From positions 1-10,161 of the forward strand of contig DAIORV010000080.1 in NCBI GenBank assembly GCA_036752825.1: a stretch of DNA of 10,161 bases, in the 5' to 3' direction. Made by a program: the position numbers and the translations under genes. Positions 6,309 through 10,161 of this stretch are shown in pieces. Position 1 is the stretch's first letter. Each line of letters starts with the position of its first letter. The DNA is from UBA5177 sp002413265. Its GTDB lineage: Bacteria; Chloroflexota; UBA5177. The notes beneath the pieces are model-generated. The model was not told the origin of the DNA. It saw nothing but the letters and a program-made list of their open reading frames with translations, and did not search any database.

Positions 6309-6863
6309 ATGAAAAGAATTCTCGCTGGACGAATCACTGCCTTGGTCCCCGGTGTCGCACTGATTTGTGCGGTGTCTCTTGCTCTTTTTTCGGCGTCCTG
6401 GGCACAGGCGGCGCATTCCAGCTCCGCCCCAGGCGCGGCTGCACAAAACACCATGGGCATGGGACCCGTGCACGTGGGCCCGCACAAGACCTTTTGGGGC
6501 TACTACGACAGCCATCTCGACACCTACTACAGCACGGACGTCAGTGACAAGACGCAGGCCAAGATGATGGGCATCAACTTCGCCCCTGGCTTGAAGCACG
6601 TGCCCGAGGGAGCAGCTCCTCCCATCTATCTGGTGGAGGGCAATGCCGCCGCCCACCAGCTTGCGGTATTTGGCTCGCAGCCCGGGGAAACCGACTACTC
6701 ACCCCTCTGGCACGAGGTGATAGTTAAGTGGAAATCGGGAAGCAAGGTCGTCTTGCTCACCAGCGACAACCAGATCAACGCTCTGAAGGCCAAGGGCAAG
6801 CTCACCGAAACGGACATGGCACACACCATCCTCGACTGCCCAATCATCCACGTGGCGAAGTGA
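6309..6863 (+). CDS. Small exported protein of unknown function (GETDYSPLW-containing)
   Basis: A 184-residue predicted exported protein. Residues 1-35 are a signal peptide: MKRILAGR, a hydrophobic stretch, then SWAQA, with cleavage near AQA-AHS. The mature part has a Ser/Ala/Gly-rich start, then GYYDSHLDTYYSTDVSDKTQA (about 58-78), INFAPGLKHVPEG, and the most conserved-looking segment FGSQPGETDYSPLWHEVIVKW (about 121-141). It ends with a Lys-rich region and DCPIIHV. I recall similar proteins (DUF7482-like) in other bacteria and archaea, but the family name is from memory and no function is known to me. Only one cysteine remains in the mature protein (DCPI), so no disulfide. GGAGGAG (6296-6302) sits 6 bases before ATG. 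It follows a terminator and probably has its own promoter. Confidence 0.82.
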   Translation: MKRILAGRITALVPGVALICAVSLALFSASWAQAAHSSSAPGAAAQNTMGMGPVHVGPHKTFWGYYDSHLDTYYSTDVSDKTQAKMMGINFAPGLKHVPEGAAPPIYLVEGNAAAHQLAVFGSQPGETDYSPLWHEVIVKWKSGSKVVLLTSDNQINALKAKGKLTETDMAHTILDCPIIHVAK

Positions 6864-6884
6864 CGCCGCCGCCAAAATCACCGT

Positions 6885-6890
6885 GATAGT
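6885..6890 (+). promoter_or_regulatory. Possible -10 box (GATAGT) before the 6896-6960 stem-loop
   Basis: GATAGT sits 5 bases before the first paired base of the long hairpin, so a transcript starting about 7 bases downstream would begin with that hairpin. The -35 candidate GTGACG (6860-6865) has a 19-base spacing and is weak. Supported mainly by position. Confidence 0.3.
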
Positions 6891-6895
6891 CTGAA

Positions 6896-6960
6896 GTGTG
6901 ACGCAGTGCTCGTGAGCCAAAGACGGGGCCGCCCCGAATTGCCCGAGCCTGCGTCATCAC
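6896..6960 (+). ncRNA. 65-base near-complete stem-loop in the leader of the PC4-like repeat gene
   Basis: Nested pairings: GTG (6896-6898) with CAC (6958-6960); TGACGCAG (6899-6906) with CTGCGTCA (6949-6956), perfect; GCTCG (6908-6912) with CGAGC (6944-6948), perfect; CGGGG (6924-6928) with CCCCG (6932-6936), perfect. That totals 21 bp, with bulges T6907 and T6957 and one internal loop. No T-run follows, so it is not an intrinsic terminator. It lies between the exported-protein stop (6863) and the start at 7021. It may be a structured 5' leader, a small RNA, or a palindromic repeat. No known family is recognised. Confidence 0.45.
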
Positions 6961-7020
6961 TTGAAGTGGATACAGCAGGGACCGGGCCACCCCGTCGGCG
7001 CTATGGTACCCTCGTGCCGT

Positions 7021-8631
7021 ATGGAAGAGGCGTCCGCTGCTATCGAGCCAGTCGTCATCAAGCAGGACGACTCGTCTGAGATACATCTGCAGACCGCGAC
7101 CCAGTCCGGCGCTCGACAGATCGACGTTCGAGTGTGGCGTCGAGGACCTGCAGGCTTTGCGCCGTCTCGCAACGCCCTAACCGTGGCGCCTGCTGACCTC
7201 GGTGCGGTCCGCGACGGCGTCAAGCGCCTGCTTCAGGAAAGCAGTGGTGGCACACAAGCCGTGCGCATCGTGCTGGAGAAGGAGGACGGTAGGCGGCTTC
7301 GAGCCGAAACCGAGCCCTTTGGGACTAAATACCTCGCCAAGCTGGTGTTCTGGCAGCGGGTTCGTGACAGCTGGAGGCCGGTGGACGACGGGCTGATAGT
7401 GATCGCCGATCAGCTAGAACCCATGCTCGAGAAAATTGAAGGCTTTGCCGGCTGGCTCGGGACCGAGGACGACGCGGCAGATGGCCACCAGGAGCCTCTC
7501 CAGCATCACACTTCTCATCCATGGCCAAACCCGGGAAGTGACTGGATAACCATAGACCCCGGTAAGATCGTCTTTCATCCTCGCGGCATACGCATCAGCT
7601 GTGTGGTCGAGGAGCGGGAAGGCAGACATTTTTTGACCCTCCGCCAGTGGAAGCGCGACGAGACTCTGTGGGTACCGGAGGAGTGCAGACTCGAGCTCGA
7701 TATGGTGCAGCTGGATGCCACTCTGAGCCGCATCCGAGAGATAGAGCGTGGCAGCGCGGAGGAGTCGCTTGAGCCCGAGGACGAGGCAACGATTCGCGTC
7801 GCGTTGCAAGCAGGCAATCTCGTTATCGAGGCGAGTGTGGAGGAGGGTCAGACACCCCCCTGTACTCTTTCGACTCCGCTCGCCGAGACAGCGCGTCTGG
7901 GCAGGGCGCTGCTTCAGGCCGGTTCCATGCTCGCTCGCAGCTTGACGCCCGACGAGCGGGCACGCCTCGAGGAGATGAAGGAAGCCAGCCCCGCCGTTGC
8001 GAAATACGAGGCCGAGGTACCGGCCACCGACCTGAGACCCACCAAGCCGCCTCCAGGAAGCACCAGCGGATACCCGTCTATCAGGGACATGATCCTGAGC
8101 ACCCTGGCGACGCCCATCAGCTCGTCCCGAGAACGAGGCGAGGCGACCGCGACAGGGGCCAGGAAGGAGCGGGAGCGCCTCGTCGACGAGGTCGATGAAG
8201 AGGTCGCCGATGAGGAGGAGGAAGACGTTTTTTTCGAGCTCGAGCCCGGATACATGCCGGTTCAGGAGATCCAGCTGGATCACCATCGGGTGCACATAAG
8301 CGTGAGGCCCGGGGAGGACGGCCGTCTCTCACTTCAATGGAGCGGCAAGTCGATCGGCCTGCCCGTCGATCGTCTGGCCGAGCTGATTTCAGATCTCCGT
8401 GATCTCTACTACGATTCCCTGCGCGGCCGCCGCGGCAGACCCATCACCGTTGAGACGCAGCCGCCGGTGACCATCAGTGTGCTTCACCATGGAACTCAGC
8501 TCTACTTCGCACTGGCTCAGGAGACGGAAGGGAACGGAACCCATCTCTCCTTTCCGGCAAGCGAGGTGCCGATATTCTTAGATGCGGCGCGAGCCGCACT
8601 TGGCACGTTACAGGGGGCAGCTCGGGGATGA
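7021..8631 (+). CDS. Hypothetical protein with about six PC4-like beta-beta-beta-beta-alpha repeats
   Basis: A 536-residue protein of no family I can name. It looks like six copies of one module: beta strands, a third strand often ending in Trp, a fourth short strand, then an amphipathic helix. Approximate units are 18-74, 78-146, 180-243, 254-303, 415-466 and 473-533. The clearest is unit 1, with IDVRVWRR, a Gly/Pro turn, NALTVAPADL and VRDGVKRLL, which resembles PC4/p15 ssDNA-binding domains (IDIRxW...GIxLxxxxWxxL). Trp recurs at 39, 111, 210 and 440. A linker (about 308-405) is disordered and ends very acidic (VDEEVADEEEEDVFFELE). There is no signal peptide. ATG 7021 is chosen because the module starts soon after; ATG 7003 and TTG 6961 are alternatives. 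No Shine-Dalgarno precedes 7021, and TATGGT at 7002-7007 suggests a near-leaderless transcript. Nucleic-acid binding is inference. Confidence 0.75.
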   Translation: MEEASAAIEPVVIKQDDSSEIHLQTATQSGARQIDVRVWRRGPAGFAPSRNALTVAPADLGAVRDGVKRLLQESSGGTQAVRIVLEKEDGRRLRAETEPFGTKYLAKLVFWQRVRDSWRPVDDGLIVIADQLEPMLEKIEGFAGWLGTEDDAADGHQEPLQHHTSHPWPNPGSDWITIDPGKIVFHPRGIRISCVVEEREGRHFLTLRQWKRDETLWVPEECRLELDMVQLDATLSRIREIERGSAEESLEPEDEATIRVALQAGNLVIEASVEEGQTPPCTLSTPLAETARLGRALLQAGSMLARSLTPDERARLEEMKEASPAVAKYEAEVPATDLRPTKPPPGSTSGYPSIRDMILSTLATPISSSRERGEATATGARKERERLVDEVDEEVADEEEEDVFFELEPGYMPVQEIQLDHHRVHISVRPGEDGRLSLQWSGKSIGLPVDRLAELISDLRDLYYDSLRGRRGRPITVETQPPVTISVLHHGTQLYFALAQETEGNGTHLSFPASEVPIFLDAARAALGTLQGAARG

Positions 8632-8834
8632 GAGTCGGGATGTTGAATAACCTCGGCGGGGAGCGCCAGGGGCTGATCGTCGAAGACGATGACGGGACTC
8701 TTCGCGGCGAGGGCAAAGGCGAAAGCCTCCTGGCCCAGGCTCCGCTGAAGACCTTTGACGACTGGATGCGAACCATCCATCATTCCACATACCTCCGAAT
8801 GGTCGAGGGTTCCGCGGACGACATTCAGGCTTAG
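8628..8834 (+). CDS. Small hypothetical protein coupled to the PC4-like repeat gene
   Basis: A 68-residue protein whose ATG overlaps the TGA of the preceding gene (ATGA at 8628-8631), with G-rich CAGGGGG and CGGGG sequences upstream as ribosome sites. The arrangement implies coupled translation and a shared task. The protein starts MRVGMLNNLGG, continues with a beta-like GLIVEDDDGTLRGEG, then KGESLLAQAPLKTFDDWMRTI and HHSTYLRMVEG, so a short sheet followed by helices, acidic overall. I do not recognise a family, toxin-antitoxin signature or metal site. It could be an accessory subunit of the repeat protein. Reality rests on the overlap, the GC-rich third positions and the absence of any competing gene. 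Confidence 0.6.
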   Translation: MRVGMLNNLGGERQGLIVEDDDGTLRGEGKGESLLAQAPLKTFDDWMRTIHHSTYLRMVEGSADDIQA

Positions 8835-8850
8835 CGATTCGCCTGCGGAG

Positions 8851-8878
8851 TTACCCTTCCGAGCTCGACCGATATAGT
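8851..8878 (+). promoter_or_regulatory. Probable promoter of the M32 carboxypeptidase gene
   Basis: TATAGT (8873-8878) is a good -10 box; TTACCC (8851-8856) lies 16 bases upstream as a weak -35. The context CCGATATAGTGAG resembles CCGATATACTTAG before the helicase leader. The start would give a leader of about 33 bases containing GGGGAGGGA ahead of the ATG at 8918. Confidence 0.5.
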
Positions 8879-8917
8879 GAGGGAACGCGGCGCAATCGAC
8901 GTTGGGGAGGGACCGCG

Positions 8918-10161
8918 ATGGGGGACAGTCTTGAACGTCTGAAGCGACGACTGAAGGAAGCCAGGGACCTGCAGCACGCCCTGTCTGTGCTCGGATGGGA
9001 CCAACAGACTCATATGCCCCCAGGTGGCGCCCGGGCCAGGGCGGCCCAAATCTCCACGTTGGCCAAGATCCAGCACGAGATCTTCGTAAGCGACAAGACA
9101 AGGGAGCTGATAGAGGCCGCTCGAGCGGAGGCCGGCGAGCTTGCCTACGACAGCGACGACGCTGCCTTGTTACGGGTAGCGACGCGTGATTGGGAGAACT
9201 TCCACAAGCTTCCACCTTCCTTCATCGCAGAGGTATCAAGCCACTCGTCCATCAGCCAGCAGGTGTGGGCAAAGGCTCGCGAGAACGACGACTTTGCATC
9301 ATTTTCGGGCTGCCTGCAGAAGACCGTGGAGTACAGCCGGCAGGGAGCCGAGTATCTGGGCTACGAGGAGAACCAGTACGACGCCTTGCTCGATCAATTC
9401 GAGCCCGGAATGAAGGCGAGCCAGGTCAAAGTGTTATTTGACAGTCTCAAGTCGGATCTCGTTCCGTTGGCAACGGCCATATATGAGCGGGCAGACAGCG
9501 TGAGCGACGAGCCGATTCGCCGTCCCTTCGACGAGCTCAAGCAAGAAGAGTTTGGCGTGATGGTAGCCAAGGCGATCGGCTACGACTTCTCGAGAGGCCG
9601 GCAGGATCGTGCCGTTCATCCCTTCTGCACCAGCTTCTCTCGCGACGACGTCCGCATCACCACCCGCTTCGAGCCTGAATTCCTGAATCCGGCCCTCTTC
9701 GGGACGATGCACGAGACCGGACACGCCCTGTACGAACAGGGCGTTGGCGAGAACCTTAGCGACAGTCCCCTGGGCACCGGCACGTCGCTGGGCGTTCATG
9801 AAAGCCAATCCCGGCTTTGGGAGAACGTCGTAGGTAGGAGTCGCGGCTTCTGGACGCACTTCTATCCACTGCTGCAGCAGACGTTCCCCGAGCCACTCCG
9901 CGACGTCGACCTGGAGGCCTTCTACCGCGCCATCAACAAGGTCCAGCCCTCGCTGATTCGGGTGGAAGCCGATGAGGTCACCTACACCCTGCACATCATG
10001 CTCCGCTTTGAGATGGAACTGGGTCTGCTCGACGGCTCCATTCGCGTTCCCGACGCACCGGGAATCTGGAACGAGAAATATCAGGAGTATCTGGGCGTCA
10101 CCCCGCCCAACGATCGGCTGGGCATCCTCCAGGACGTCCACTGGTCGCAGGGCATCTTGGG
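8918..10161 (+). CDS. M32-family metallocarboxypeptidase (carboxypeptidase Taq type), 3' truncated by window edge
   Basis: A zinc carboxypeptidase that removes C-terminal amino acids from peptides, usually cytosolic. 414 codons are visible of the family's ~500, so roughly 85 C-terminal residues lie beyond the window. The zinc site is HETGH (265-269) with the third ligand Glu295 in the HESQSR motif; Glu266 is the catalytic base. Other M32 hallmarks are the N-terminal LGWDQQTHMPPGG...RA.Q (25-44), AVHPFCTSFSRDDVRITTRF (232-251), LSDSPLGTGTSLGVHESQSRLWEN (280-303) and the substrate-binding segment VEADEVTYTLHIMLRFEME (349-367). ATG 8918 is preceded by GGGGAGGGA and gives the standard N-terminus. 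It has its own probable promoter after an 83-base gap from the small hypothetical gene. No frameshift or internal stop is seen. Confidence 0.96.
   Translation, partial: MGDSLERLKRRLKEARDLQHALSVLGWDQQTHMPPGGARARAAQISTLAKIQHEIFVSDKTRELIEAARAEAGELAYDSDDAALLRVATRDWENFHKLPPSFIAEVSSHSSISQQVWAKARENDDFASFSGCLQKTVEYSRQGAEYLGYEENQYDALLDQFEPGMKASQVKVLFDSLKSDLVPLATAIYERADSVSDEPIRRPFDELKQEEFGVMVAKAIGYDFSRGRQDRAVHPFCTSFSRDDVRITTRFEPEFLNPALFGTMHETGHALYEQGVGENLSDSPLGTGTSLGVHESQSRLWENVVGRSRGFWTHFYPLLQQTFPEPLRDVDLEAFYRAINKVQPSLIRVEADEVTYTLHIMLRFEMELGLLDGSIRVPDAPGIWNEKYQEYLGVTPPNDRLGILQDVHWSQGIL

Noticed and set aside
7414..8295. Long open frame of 293 codons on the - strand across the PC4-like repeat gene
   Set aside because: It is antisense to a longer + frame that has internal repeats and a coupled downstream gene. 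Its translation shows no motif, and long antisense frames are common in GC-rich DNA.
9434..10141. Open frame of 235 codons on the - strand
   Set aside because: It lies opposite the M32 carboxypeptidase, whose + strand frame carries the HETGH and HESQSR motifs; it is a shadow.

Overview
Ten protein-coding genes lie on the + strand and none is supported on the - strand. The base composition is GC-rich with G/C-rich third codon positions. Shine-Dalgarno starts are clear, some initiators are GTG or TTG, and several Rho-independent terminators are strong. This is a bacterial chromosome. The mix (short his cluster, rhodanese-MoeB fusion, zinc-ribbon DEAD-box helicase, exported Lipoprotein_15-type protein, M32 carboxypeptidase) fits an uncultured GC-rich lineage such as Chloroflexota, Dormibacterota or Eremiobacterota. 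That placement is a low-confidence impression; no rRNA or strict marker gene is present.

Layout. 1-1807: the end of a histidine operon, hisC (5' truncated), hisB and hisH, tightly packed with a 4-base hisB/hisH overlap. The operon stops after hisH; hisA and hisF do not follow. 1808-2298: a likely promoter and a stand-alone receiver-domain response regulator. 2299-2595: a gene-free stretch with a hairpin, a sigma70-like promoter, and a structured leader ending in a terminator 26 bases before the next start codon. 2596-3750: an N-terminal rhodanese fused to a MoeB/ThiF E1-like adenylyltransferase, a sulfur-carrier activating enzyme. 3751-3945: a second leader with hairpins and a strong terminator, ahead of a DEAD-box RNA helicase (3946-5310) that carries a C-terminal four-cysteine zinc ribbon.

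5311-6863 holds two exported proteins. The first (5399-6184) has a Lipoprotein_15/COG4315-type domain and an ECF-sigma-like promoter (GGAACC-N16-CGTCTC). The second (6309-6863) is a small conserved-looking exported protein. A 15-bp terminator hairpin separates them, and both upstream regions carry a similar 26-base element. 6864-7020 holds a 65-base, nearly fully paired stem-loop just after a -10-like box.

7021-8834 is the least familiar part. A 536-residue protein appears to be built from six copies of a beta-beta-beta-beta-alpha module resembling the PC4/p15 single-stranded nucleic-acid-binding fold. It is translationally coupled through an ATGA overlap to a 68-residue protein of unknown function. 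From 8918 to the right edge runs an M32 metallocarboxypeptidase gene cut off by the window end.

The best candidates for undescribed biology are the PC4-like repeat protein with its small partner and the hairpin in front of it, and the two leader/terminator arrangements before the sulfur-carrier E1 gene and the helicase gene. All functional calls come from reading motifs; no database search or folding program was run.
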